NCBI GenBank assembly: GCA_019279435.1
Contig: JAAALK010000082.1
Coordinates: 81,254,989-81,318,988, forward strand
DNA length: 64,000 nucleotides
From: Zizania palustris
Lineage: Eukaryota; Streptophyta; Magnoliopsida; Poales; Poaceae
Reading direction: 5' to 3'
The notes beneath the pieces are model-generated. The model saw nothing but the letters and a program-made list of their open reading frames with translations, was not told where the DNA came from and made no database searches. A program made the position numbers and the translations under genes. Shown here one piece after another: positions 10,781-20,823 of this stretch (positions within the stretch are counted from its first letter, which is position 1; each line of letters opens with the position of its first letter).

Positions 10781-11774
10781 CACTACTAGAAATCCTTACA
10801 TCTATGACAATTTGAGAATGACGATACAAATTTTAGTCACAAAAGAAGGTATATTAATGATGATTATAACATATTCGTCATGGATGTTGGATGTGGGCAT
10901 CAGCCACTTCGTACATCTATGACGAAGTAAAAATATTCGTCATCTAAATTAACACAGATTCTTTATAAAAGTGCAACTATCAATTTTGATCGTGTAGACC
11001 CCACCTATCAGAATATGTTTTTTGTTATTAAAAATGTGTAGCCTCGGAGAACTATACAACTTGTTCCGGATAAAGTTAATATTTTATTAGTATTTTTCGT
11101 ATAAAATAAATAAGAAAACGGTATCGAATATTTTAAACTTTGAAGCAATAACATTGGAATTGAAATAATTTTTGAAACTTTTGAATTTTATACAAATTTT
11201 TGGAAGTGTTTTGAATGTTTTTTCAAATTTTATACAATTTCGTAGAATTGTTTTGAATGCTTTTTCAAATTTTCTATGAATTCTCGAAATCTAAGAATCT
11301 AAAATATGCAACTTATAATCTAAAATATGAATTTTGAAATTTCTGGTTTTTTAAATTATTCTGAATTTTTATATCAATTTTTGAAGTTATAAATTTAATT
11401 TAATAAAGTATAATTAGGAATTTTTTATTTGAGAAATTAAATTTAATAATGTATAAGTAGAAATTTTTTATTTGAGAAATAAATGTCATGTGCAAAGATA
11501 AGCACAAGCGGTGGTAGCCAATGGCAACGCATCTCGCGGATCGCTGATGTGGCTAATAATATCACATAACATGAACCTGTCATGTAGGTCCCACCCAAAA
11601 TCCCACCAAAGCGGCACGACGTTGTTTAAAAATTTGAGGTGTGGTCTTCGTGACTTAGTCAAAAACCTAAACCTACCCCCACCCACTCTCTCCCTCTCAG
11701 TACAACTGCAACTCTTCATCTACTCCAGCCCCTAGCCCGCTCCCCCACCGGCCGTCGGCCACCACCCGCCCCCT
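10781..11774 (+). other. CACTA left end and putative captured 5' region
   Basis: From 10781 the terminal and subterminal motifs run to about 10970. A very A/T-rich stretch (11080-11480) follows, then a GC-richer segment from 11500 with a pyrimidine-rich tract (CACTCTCTCCCTCTCAG, near 11690) and CCG-rich sequence up to the S1 insertion. The last part looks like a promoter-proximal 5' untranslated region continuing across S1 into 22480. No ORF here is convincing. Confidence 0.45.
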
Positions 11775-13426
11775 TGAGGAGCCATGCTGAATAGCGTGGG
11801 CCTCATGGCTCCAGATGTGATGAGTCATTGTCAACGATAGTCAAAGAGGACTGAAATGAGAGAGAAGACCTGTTGCGTCTGGGCCGCGTGTGACTCAGGT
11901 ACACGGGCAGCGAGCGACTGTCGGGCAGAGGGGCCGCGAAGTCGGGCTGGCCCAATCCGGGTACATGGGCTAGGAGCAGCAGAGGATCCACTGGACTGTT
12001 GACCGGGATTGACTCAGGTACACGGGCGGTGAGTGATTGCCGGGCTGAGGGAGCCGCGGAATCAGGCCGGCCCAAGCCGGGAACCCGGTGCGAAGACGGT
12101 GGACGCTTTGTCAGTTTCGGCGCAAAACTGACGACCGTTGATTTCAGATCTGACCGTCCTGAGGTGAAGCCGTAGCTGCTACGAAAGCTCCGCATCAGGA
12201 CAAGTTACCTTTATTTAGGTTTTTACTATTTTGCCTTTAGGCCCACAGTCTGTCAGTCGAGTCTGTAAAAAACCCTAAGGGCATTTCGGTCTTTTCCATT
12301 TTTATTCAGCGTCTGTAAAAAACCCTAGGGGTATTTCTGCATTTTCCCATTTAATGGGCTGCCTATAAATAGGCCCCAATAGCCTAGGGTTAGGGTACCC
12401 ATTTTTGAAATACACTTTCCAGATTTCTAAAATTCGTGGGTCAAATTTTTCTTCCCTCTCCACTGTTCTTCCGCCGCCACCAGGATTCTCTTTCTCTTCT
12501 CACCAAGAGTTTTCTCTCTCGGCGCATCTCTTCCGTGATGCATTAGCCGTCGTGGTCGCTTGGCCACCAGGACTCTTGGCTTGCGTGCGGACAGCACTTG
12601 AGTGCTTCTCCTCCGTGCGGCGTGCGCAGCAGCAAGGCCACGTGAAGCCAGCAGCTAGGCTGCTTAGTGCTATCAATTGCAAGCCACGGCGAAGAAACCA
12701 GAAGGGTCTGGTTGGCTTTCGAAGGACTTCCAGGCGCACGCAGATCGAGGCTTCGTCATGTGACCAGGCGAAGGAATCCCACCGCCGGTTTTTCTCAGGG
12801 AACTCTTGTTTCCGATTTTCATCTGCACACTGTGTTTGTTTTTTTTTATTTTGCATGCAGTTTTTATTTTTATTCCGATTAACTTTCCTCTGTTCAGAAA
12901 TATGCATGGTTAGTGTACTAATTATGGCTAGCACTATTTGATTTTTTGAGATTAGTTTATCCTTGAAAATCGTGCCTAAGCAATTTTTGTTTTACTTGTT
13001 GGCCGGACTATTTCTGTACACTGAACGTACTAATCACATTGAAGCACAGTAATCAATGTTGTTCTTTCCTCATTTAAGTGCACCTATTTTATTTTTGCCT
13101 CTAGAATATTTTGTGCTGGATTAATTTTCTAGGAGTCGATTAATGAACTAAAATTAGTTACTGATAAATTTGTTTTGTTAGTGCATTTTGAATCGTATGC
13201 AAGCTCTATTATTTACTTGCATTTTTTATATGATCAAATATGTTGGTGTTTCTTTGTCTGGGACACCGGTTGTTTTTAGGCTAGATCTTTTGAGGCTCTG
13301 TTGATCTGTTTACTTTTTACCGTTAGTCTGTTGAGGTGCGTTGGGTGTTGGGAGCAGGCCGTTGATTCGCAAGAATTTTTTAGGCGCCCATTCACCCCCC
13401 CTCTGGTCGCTACTTTCGGTCCTACA
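11775..13426 (+). repeat. S1 5' LTR
   Basis: 1652 bp, starting TGAGGAGCC and ending TCCTACA. A TATAAATA box at 12364-12371 sits in a GCCTATAAATAGGCC setting and probably drives the element transcript. The last 50 bases contain a block (CACCCCCCCTCTGGTCGC) that is shared with the LTR ends of S2, S3 and S4. Confidence 0.95.
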
Positions 13427-13428
13427 AG

Positions 13429-13440
13429 TGGTATCAGAGC
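13429..13440 (+). promoter_or_regulatory. S1 primer binding site (tRNA-Met)
   Basis: TGGTATCAGAGC lies two bases after the LTR end. This is complementary to the 3' end of initiator tRNA-Met, the usual primer for plant copia elements. Confidence 0.95.
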
Positions 13441-13491
13441 CTGGTTAGGGTTTTTCCATACCTTAACCGGTTCTAAACCTCAGTAGTGATC

Positions 13492-16245
13492 ATGACTTCT
13501 CCTGGCAAGGTCCCGTCCTTGGAAGCTTATGGCTATAATTATTGGAAGACTCGCATGCGAGCCTATCTCATGAGCCAAAGCTCGGACATCTGGGACATTT
13601 GCGTTCACGCTACGTTTGTCATATTGCCAGTTGCTGAGCGTGATTCTCCTGGTATCATCGCCCAGCATGTGAACAATAGCAAAGCGGTGAACATCTTGTT
13701 TTCTGGTTTAGGTCCCACTGAGTTTGAGCGTGTGAGCCATCTCTCCACTGCGAGAGAGATCTGGGCTACCCTCCAGGCACACCATGAGGGGACAGCTCAG
13801 GTCAAGGCTCGGCTCTATCAGACCTACCGGCGTGAGTACGAGAACTTCACACAAAAGCCGGGTGAATCTGTTAAAGCGTTGTTTGGTCGTTTTCAGTCGA
13901 TCATAAACAAGCTTCGGGACAACAAGGCTGAGGGTGTTCAGTTAGTCTCAGATCATGAACAGGCGCTCAAGGTTCTTCATACCTTGGACCCAAAGATCTG
14001 GGAGATCAAGGTATCCTCTATCATTGAGAGCACTTCTTATGATACCTTGACCATTTCTGATTTGTTTAGCAAGCTGAAGGCCACCGAGGTTGATACCCAG
14101 TTGAGATCAAATCTCACTGGCTCTGGATCAAAGTCTCTGGCCCTTGCTACACCTTCTGTTGATCCCTCTTCTGTGAGTTGTGTTGGGTTCTCTTTGATGT
14201 CTATCACTGAGGATCAGCTTGAGTCGTTGGGAGATGATGATTTGTGTCTTTTTAACAACCGGGTGCGTCGTGTCTATGATAAGAGGATGTTCAAAAGACA
14301 CGGCACAAAGACCGGATGCTTTGAGTGTGGTGATCCAGGACATTTCATCGCCGACTGCCCCAAGCGCAATGGCCACAAGAAGGGCACCGGTGGTGGCTTC
14401 CACGACTCCGGCAAGCACGACAGCTCCTCCTTCAACAAGGGCAAGCCAAAGACCAGATTCTTCAGAAAGGCCCTGAAGGACTACCGGCGAGAGAACAAAA
14501 AGCGAGACAAGGCCTTCTTCGCTGAGATGGAGAAGAGCTACTCCAAGCGGTCCACATCTTCTTCCTCTTCATCGAGCTCGAGCGATGAGGAGATCATCAT
14601 CAGGAAGGGGAAGGACAAGGACGATCCAGCGGGCCTTTGCTTCATGGCCTTCGGTGACAGACCGAAGAGCCGCTCACATCAGCGCCGAAGATCCCGCAAG
14701 AGTTTCTGCTCAATGGCTCTTGGGGATAAGAAAGAGAAGAGCTCCTCCGATGACTCCGACGACGACGACAACGAAAAGGTATCATCCTATGAACGCGAAA
14801 TCGTTGATTTACTTGAAAGCAATCGTCAGGAGTTAAAGTATCGGGAAAAACTGCTTAGAGGGGCTAAGAAGAGGATAGATGAGTTAGAGAGTGAGCTTGC
14901 CGTGGCCAACGGCAGAATTGAGAGTCTATCTTCTTCCCCTTGCTTGGGTGATAGCAGTGAGTGCCCAAAGTGTGAGGTGCTTCTGTGTGACCTGTCGACT
15001 CTGAAGTCCAGGTACACAGAAAGGGTTGATGAGAGGGACGCTTTGGCCACTGAGCTTGAAAGCGCTCAGCTGGAGCTGAAAGATGCTCAAGCCACTGTCG
15101 TCGTACCCTGTGCTGATTGCCCATCTCATCTTGCTAGTTTAGCTGAGCTGAAAGTCAAGGGCGATAAGCATCTGGGTGATTTGGAGAGAATGAGAGTTGA
15201 GCTTGCGCAGACTAGGCTAGAGCTTGAGACATTGTCAGTTCCACCCACTGTCTGTGAGAACTGTCTGTCTCTTAGAATGGAGTTGATTAAGCTGAAAGCC
15301 GAGAAGTCTGTCCAGATAGATAGTGAGTGTGAGACCTGCTTGTCTCAGGTGGAGGTACTAGCTTCTTTGAGAGAGGAGCTAGCTGATTCTCAGAATGAGA
15401 ACTTTTACCTCCGGTCTATCCTGAGTTGGATCAGTGCCAGAGAGCCACAGCTCGGCATGATGATCCAGCAGTTCAAGAGGCAGGATGGGTTTGGGGTAGG
15501 TTACACCTATACCAAGGCTGACTTTGAGAGTGCCATTAGCCGGGCAGTGGAGTGGAGTAAAATGACTCCTGAGCAGAGATATCCCAAGACCCATTCCACT
15601 GAGTCTTCCCAGGCTTGTCAGCCCAAGGATGGAGTGATCCATGAACCACCCAAAGCTCCACCCAAGAAACCCATCTGGGTTCCAAAGCCCAAACTTCTCC
15701 ACACTTCTCTAGACTCTCTTCCTGGACCCTCTCAACCCAAGAAGACAACACCAAACACCACTAAGCCCAAGAACCCCAAGCCTCAACCTCATCACAAGAA
15801 GCCCACCTATCATTGTGAGTATTGTCAGAGAGACGGGCATCTTGCGGAGTTTTGCTTCAGGAGGAAGCGGGTTGAGAGAGCAGAGCGTGCTCGTGGTGGT
15901 CAGGAGCAGTTCTACCAGCAGGGTGGTAGACTGCGTGTTCCTCGACGCGGGGAGAGGCTGGAGGCCAGGCCGCGTCGTGTAGGTGGTGGTAGAGGAGACG
16001 GCTTTCATGCCCGTGCTCCAGATGGTGGTGCTCGTTCCGGTAGAGCTCCAGGCCGTTTTGGCTACGGACCTGGACCTCGTAGCCGAGGTTTTAGGCAGAA
16101 CCGAGGACCGCGCTTTGAGACGCGTTTTGGTCCAAACTTTTCTGATGATTTCCGCTTTCCGTCTTTTGAGCAGATGGCTCGACACTGGTTTAGCTCGTTT
16201 GCTAAACCCGGTGCCGGACCATTTGCTCCCACTTACAACCACTGA
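13492..16245 (+). CDS. gag: S1 gag polyprotein
   Basis: 917 codons from the first ATG (13492); an upstream in-frame GTG at 13486 was not used. The N-terminal half is the copia capsid region (YWKTRMRAYL, then a REIWATL block). A CX2CX4HX4C knuckle (CFECGDPGHFIADC) is near residue 280 and a second (CEYCQRDGHLAEFC) near residue 775. Between them is a long Glu/Leu/Lys-rich coiled coil interrupted by four CXXC motifs (CPKC, CADC, CENC, CETC), and after the second knuckle a basic Arg/Gly-rich tail. It is much longer than ordinary copia gags, as in Sireviruses. It forms cytoplasmic particles around element RNA. It ends at a TGA at 16243-16245; pol follows in another frame. Confidence 0.92.
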   Translation: MTSPGKVPSLEAYGYNYWKTRMRAYLMSQSSDIWDICVHATFVILPVAERDSPGIIAQHVNNSKAVNILFSGLGPTEFERVSHLSTAREIWATLQAHHEGTAQVKARLYQTYRREYENFTQKPGESVKALFGRFQSIINKLRDNKAEGVQLVSDHEQALKVLHTLDPKIWEIKVSSIIESTSYDTLTISDLFSKLKATEVDTQLRSNLTGSGSKSLALATPSVDPSSVSCVGFSLMSITEDQLESLGDDDLCLFNNRVRRVYDKRMFKRHGTKTGCFECGDPGHFIADCPKRNGHKKGTGGGFHDSGKHDSSSFNKGKPKTRFFRKALKDYRRENKKRDKAFFAEMEKSYSKRSTSSSSSSSSSDEEIIIRKGKDKDDPAGLCFMAFGDRPKSRSHQRRRSRKSFCSMALGDKKEKSSSDDSDDDDNEKVSSYEREIVDLLESNRQELKYREKLLRGAKKRIDELESELAVANGRIESLSSSPCLGDSSECPKCEVLLCDLSTLKSRYTERVDERDALATELESAQLELKDAQATVVVPCADCPSHLASLAELKVKGDKHLGDLERMRVELAQTRLELETLSVPPTVCENCLSLRMELIKLKAEKSVQIDSECETCLSQVEVLASLREELADSQNENFYLRSILSWISAREPQLGMMIQQFKRQDGFGVGYTYTKADFESAISRAVEWSKMTPEQRYPKTHSTESSQACQPKDGVIHEPPKAPPKKPIWVPKPKLLHTSLDSLPGPSQPKKTTPNTTKPKNPKPQPHHKKPTYHCEYCQRDGHLAEFCFRRKRVERAERARGGQEQFYQQGGRLRVPRRGERLEARPRRVGGGRGDGFHARAPDGGARSGRAPGRFGYGPGPRSRGFRQNRGPRFETRFGPNFSDDFRFPSFEQMARHWFSSFAKPGAGPFAPTYNH

Positions 16246-16247
16246 TT

Positions 16248-19200
16248 GTGCAGGATCAGGGACTGGAGGACGTTTGGATTATGGACTCAGGATGCTCTCG
16301 CCACATGACGGGACATCGCAGATGGTTCTCCAGTCTCACTCCCCCGAGCTCCAAAGAGTACATCACCTTCGGGAACAGTGGTCAAGGGAAAGTAAGTGGC
16401 ATTGGCTCAATTCGCATTTCAGACCATTTTTCATTAAATAACGTTGCTTTGGTTGGAAACTTGAACTTTAATTTGATTTCTGTTTCGCAACTTCTTGAGG
16501 ATGGTTTGGAGGTGCGTTTTAAGAAGGGCAATTCTTCTGTGTTTGATTCTAGAGGGTCTTTGATTTGCCAGATCTTACCGTTCGGTAAAGTTTTTCGAAT
16601 TGACTTCTCTAGTTCTTTTGGCCCTTCTCGTTGTTTGATTGCTGGATCTTCTTCTGAGCTCTGGAAGTGGCATAGGAGGTTAGGTCATTTGAGTTTTGAT
16701 CTGCTAGTCAGGTTAAGCTCTATGGACCTCATCCGAGGATTGCCCAAGCTTAAAATGGAGAAAGATCTAGTTTGCCATCCCTGTCGTCATGGGAAAATGG
16801 TTGCTGCTTCTCACTCACCTGTGACTCAGGTGATGACTTCGTATCCGGGCGAGCTATTACATATGGACACTGTCGGTCCAGCTCGGGTACGCTCAGTCGG
16901 TGGGAAGTGGTACGCTCTTGTGATTGTTGACGACTTTTCTCGATTCTCGTGGGTTTTCTTTTTGGAGTCTAAGGATGAAACTTTTCAATTTGTTCATGAC
17001 CTGATTTTGAAGCTGAAGAATGAGAACAATGGTCGGATGCGAGCAATTCGCTCCGACAACGGCTCTGAGTTCAAGAACTCTCAGTTCGTCAGCTTCTGTA
17101 GTGATCAGGGTCTTGACCATCAGTTTTCTGCTCCTTACACTCCCCCACAGAATGGCGTTGTGGAACGAAAGAACCGCACGCTAGTCGAGATGGCCAGGAC
17201 GATGCTCGATGAGCATAGGACTCCTAGGCGCTTTTGGGCTGAAGCCATGAACACGGCTTGCTATCTGGCCAACCGCATTTTTCTTAGAGCTTACCTTGGT
17301 AAGACCTCATATGAGTTGCGGTTTGGCAGACAGCCCAAGGTGAGCCACTTGCGAGCGTTTGGCTGCAAGTGCTTTGTGCTCAAGAAGGGAGGGCATTTGG
17401 ATAAATTTGAGTCTCGTTGCTGGGATGGAGTTTTTCTTGGTTACGCTTTGCATTCTCGAGGCTTTCGTGTTTGGAACCTCGACTCCCAGCAGCTTGTCGA
17501 GACTTGCGAGGTTTCTTTTGATGAGTCCTTGCCTTCTTCATCTCCTTCTTTTGAGCTTTCTGGTGATGGTGAGCTCGGAGAGTCCATCTTCGAGGAAGAT
17601 GAGGATACTCCAGCTGCTGATGAGGGTGGGCCTTCTGCACCTCCTGCAGAGCCCACACCTTCTGAGACTTCGACTGAGGACAAGGGCGGACCTCTGATCA
17701 CTTCTTCCACTTCGATCGAGCCCCCTCAGTCGAGTCCAGAGGTGCCAGCTGCTGACTCCGGTGAGGTGACTTCAGATCACCAGGGATCCCGAGCAGTTCA
17801 GCGTGATCACCCCTCAGAGCTCATCATCGGTGATGTGTCTTCAAGAACTTTGCGTTCGTCTGTTGACTCTCTTGCTGTGTTTGCTGAATCTGCTTTTGTT
17901 GCATCTTTTGAGCCCAGAGACATTTCTCATGCTCTTTCTGACTCGAACTGGATTAATGCCATGCAAGAAGAGCTTGAGAATTTTGTCCGCAATCGGGTTT
18001 GGACTCTAGTAGAGCTGCCACCAGGATGCAACCCCATAGGCACCAAGTGGGTGTTCAAGAACAAGCAAGGTGAAGATGGGGTTGTGGTGCGCAACAAAGC
18101 TCGACTAGTTGCCCAGGGTTTTTGCCAGAAGGAAGGTATTGATTTTGAAGAAACCTTCGCCCCTGTTGCCCGTCTTGAGTCCATTCGCATTCTTTTAGCT
18201 TTTGCCGCTTCGAAGGGTTTTAAGCTTTTTCAAATGGACGTCAAGAGTGCTTTTCTGAACGGGTACATAGAGGAGGAGGTTTATGTTAGGCAGCCCCCCG
18301 GTTTTGAGAACCCCAAGTTTCCTCGACATGTTTTTAAGCTGCAGAAAGCTTTATACGGGTTAAAGCAAGCCCCCAGGGCTTGGTATGACCGGTTAAAGCA
18401 GTTTTTGTTGGGGAAGGGCTTTGTGATGGGTTCTGTGGATAAGACTCTCTTCTTGCTCAGAGATGCTTCAGATTTTTTAGTCGCTCAGATATACGTGGAC
18501 GATATTATCTTTGGCGGTACTACTAATGATCTTGTGTCCAAGTTTTCTGAGCAGATGCACAGCGAGTTCGAGATGAGCCTCATGGGTGAACTCAAGTACT
18601 TTCTAGGGCTCCAGATCAAGCAGACCAAGGACGGCACCTTCATCCACCAGGGTAAGTACACTCGGGACATGTTGAAGAAATTCGACTTTGGTGGAGAGCT
18701 GAAGCCTCAGATGACCCCAATGGGTACATCTGGGGGCCTGGACAAGGACGAGAGCGGCGTCAAGGTCAACGAGAGAGAGTTTCGAGGGATGATCGGTTCG
18801 CTGCTGTACTTGACGGCGACGAGGCCAGACATACAGTTCGCCGTGGGACTGTGCGCGCGCTTCCAGTCTTCACCACGCGCGTCTCATCGGCAGGCTGTCA
18901 AGCGCATCTTCAGGTATCTCACTTATGTGCCTGATCTTGGTCTCTACTATTCAGCATCATCATCTCTTGATTTATCTGGCTTTTCGGACGCTGACTTTGG
19001 TGGGTGCCGGTTGGATCGCAAGTCGACTTCCGGTACTTGCCAGTTTCTCGGTTCTTCTCTTGTCTCTTGGTCTTCTCGAAAGCAATCTGGAGTTGCTCTT
19101 TCGACCACTGAGGCTGAGTACGTAGCTGCTGCTAGCTGCTGCTCACATCTGGTTTGGATGATTTCCACTCTGCGAGATTTTGGGTTGTTCTTTCCTACCA

Positions 19201-19442
19201 GAGTTCCCTTGTTTTGCGACAGCACCAGTGCAATTAGTGTAGGGAAAAACCCATGTCTTCATTCCAAAACCAAACACATTGATGTGCGCTTTCACTTTTT
19301 GCGGGATCAATATGAGAAAGGTGTCATTGACCTTGTTCATGTTGATACCCATCATCAGTTGGCTGATATTTTCACCAAACCCCTAGATCAGTCTACATTC
19401 GAGCGTTTACGAGGGGATTTGGGTGTTGTGTATCCTTTTTAG
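16248..19442 (+). CDS. pol: S1 pol polyprotein
   Basis: About 1064 codons, open from 16206, so it overlaps the end of gag by 40 bases in the -1 frame. There is no ATG near the start and 16248 is a GTG, so production as a gag-pol fusion is likely. Domains in order: protease (WIMDSGCSRHMTG, near residue 13); integrase with its HHCC zinc site (HRRLGH, then CHPC) and catalytic D, D, E blocks (HMDTVGP, RSDNGSEF, GVVERKN); RT with TKWVFKNK, MDVKSAFLNG and YVDD near residue 750; RNase H with SDADFGG, TEAEY and ADIFTKPLD. All catalytic residues looked for are present and there is no internal stop. The order marks it as Ty1/copia. Confidence 0.93.
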   Translation: MQDQGLEDVWIMDSGCSRHMTGHRRWFSSLTPPSSKEYITFGNSGQGKVSGIGSIRISDHFSLNNVALVGNLNFNLISVSQLLEDGLEVRFKKGNSSVFDSRGSLICQILPFGKVFRIDFSSSFGPSRCLIAGSSSELWKWHRRLGHLSFDLLVRLSSMDLIRGLPKLKMEKDLVCHPCRHGKMVAASHSPVTQVMTSYPGELLHMDTVGPARVRSVGGKWYALVIVDDFSRFSWVFFLESKDETFQFVHDLILKLKNENNGRMRAIRSDNGSEFKNSQFVSFCSDQGLDHQFSAPYTPPQNGVVERKNRTLVEMARTMLDEHRTPRRFWAEAMNTACYLANRIFLRAYLGKTSYELRFGRQPKVSHLRAFGCKCFVLKKGGHLDKFESRCWDGVFLGYALHSRGFRVWNLDSQQLVETCEVSFDESLPSSSPSFELSGDGELGESIFEEDEDTPAADEGGPSAPPAEPTPSETSTEDKGGPLITSSTSIEPPQSSPEVPAADSGEVTSDHQGSRAVQRDHPSELIIGDVSSRTLRSSVDSLAVFAESAFVASFEPRDISHALSDSNWINAMQEELENFVRNRVWTLVELPPGCNPIGTKWVFKNKQGEDGVVVRNKARLVAQGFCQKEGIDFEETFAPVARLESIRILLAFAASKGFKLFQMDVKSAFLNGYIEEEVYVRQPPGFENPKFPRHVFKLQKALYGLKQAPRAWYDRLKQFLLGKGFVMGSVDKTLFLLRDASDFLVAQIYVDDIIFGGTTNDLVSKFSEQMHSEFEMSLMGELKYFLGLQIKQTKDGTFIHQGKYTRDMLKKFDFGGELKPQMTPMGTSGGLDKDESGVKVNEREFRGMIGSLLYLTATRPDIQFAVGLCARFQSSPRASHRQAVKRIFRYLTYVPDLGLYYSASSSLDLSGFSDADFGGCRLDRKSTSGTCQFLGSSLVSWSSRKQSGVALSTTEAEYVAAASCCSHLVWMISTLRDFGLFFPTRVPLFCDSTSAISVGKNPCLHSKTKHIDVRFHFLRDQYEKGVIDLVHVDTHHQLADIFTKPLDQSTFERLRGDLGVVYPF

Positions 19443-20823
19443 GATATTTTGTGTCAGTTTTTCTTTCTTCTTTACTTTTTTCTTGAGTCTTTTGGTGTGT
19501 GTTCATATCATACATATTCACATATCACACTTTTGAGCCTGCTTCTGTTATATGATTGAACTGCTTTACTTATTCTAGCTAGTACATGCTTTTGCTTACT
19601 TGTCAATGATCATGCTTTGCTTCAGCTCATTGGATATGTCTGATATCTGTCATATGCATGGCTTTTACACTTTAAACTTGAAAAATGATCACCATTGCTT
19701 CTGGTAACTAGCATGTGTAGGCTGAGTGCTTTTGCTATCTGTTACATGCCTTGTAGCTAGTTCATCTCATAGATGCAGATATGCAACTTGGACATCTTTA
19801 TGCTTTAACATGGAAAATATGCTATAAAAATGATAAAGAATCAAAAATGAATGAAAATTCCATGCCCTTTTATGCTTGAGTTGAAAAGATCCAAGTGGAT
19901 TTGCTTTGTCGCATTGCATTGTTCTGGACTGCTTACCATAGCACTTTGGTATGAACTAGGACAGTGTAATGTATGCCAAGACCAATGTCTTAAGCTTCCG
20001 ATGGTCCAGTTCTGGCCTAGGCTTGACTTGGTCGGTTAGCATAAGGTTTGACATGCAAATAACCCTTGGCAAAAATGAAAAAGGAAAATGAAAAAGCCTG
20101 AAAATTAAAAAGACAACAAGTTTGCTGAAGCACTTTGTTTTGGACAATGCTTATCTTGGTAGATATCAGTTAGCTTCTGCATCTCATGTTTTACCTTGCT
20201 TGTTAACTGGAAAATGTGGTGATGCTTTTGTTTACAAAAACTGAAAAATGCGTGCTAATGACTTTCTTTAGATATCATCTGTTGCACTGATCATGCCATG
20301 TGTCTTAGACAGTATGTCTTTTGCTATACTTGTTAGATGTTGTAATTGCAGTCAATCATATCTGAGAAGCATGCTTTCTACACTCCACCTGCACCCCAGT
20401 TGCATTCATTGCATATTTTGAGGGGGAGTTGCATTTCAGGGGGAGTCAGTGTCGTTTTTAGAGTGCTTGATGAGTTCACTTGTCAACAAGGGGGAGAAAT
20501 TTTGGTATAAGAGTTTAAGGGGGAGTTTTGGCTTTCTCTGGGATTTGTTTCAGGGGGAGTTTTTGTCCCGTTTGTCCTTACTCTTTTGATATCCTTGTTG
20601 ATGTTTCTGAGACTGCACTCGTTTTTGAGTTTTGACTTTTGGTTAACCATAATGACCGTCTCTTGCTTTTGTTCGGTTTTTTTTGGTCATTAGGGTTAAA
20701 CTTTTACTTTATTTTCTTCTTCTTTGTTTTCTTGTGTTTTGTTTTCGTGTTTCCACAGTTGCTTGCAGGTTCTGAAGAGCAGATGAAGTGAAGTGTTGAC
20801 AATGCACTCATCAAGGGGGAGAT
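19443..20823 (+). other. S1 3' noncoding region with repeated polypurine tracts
   Basis: 1.4 kb without a credible ORF. At least five AGGGGGAG-type tracts occur between 20417 and 20560, and the last (AAGGGGGAGAT, 20813-20823) directly precedes the 3' LTR and should prime plus-strand synthesis. Sireviruses are known for such multiplied tracts. Two blocks, at about 19877-19945 and 19975-20060, have recognisable counterparts in the 3' noncoding regions of S2 and S3. Confidence 0.8.

Noticed and set aside
12405..12941. 178-codon ORF, repeated at 21454-21990
   Set aside because: It lies within both S1 LTRs, downstream of the TATA box, with no recognisable domain; an untranslated LTR leader is more likely.
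16209..16245. Classical -1 slippery heptamer for S1 pol
   Set aside because: TAAACCC and nearby runs do not fit X XXY YYZ in the gag frame.
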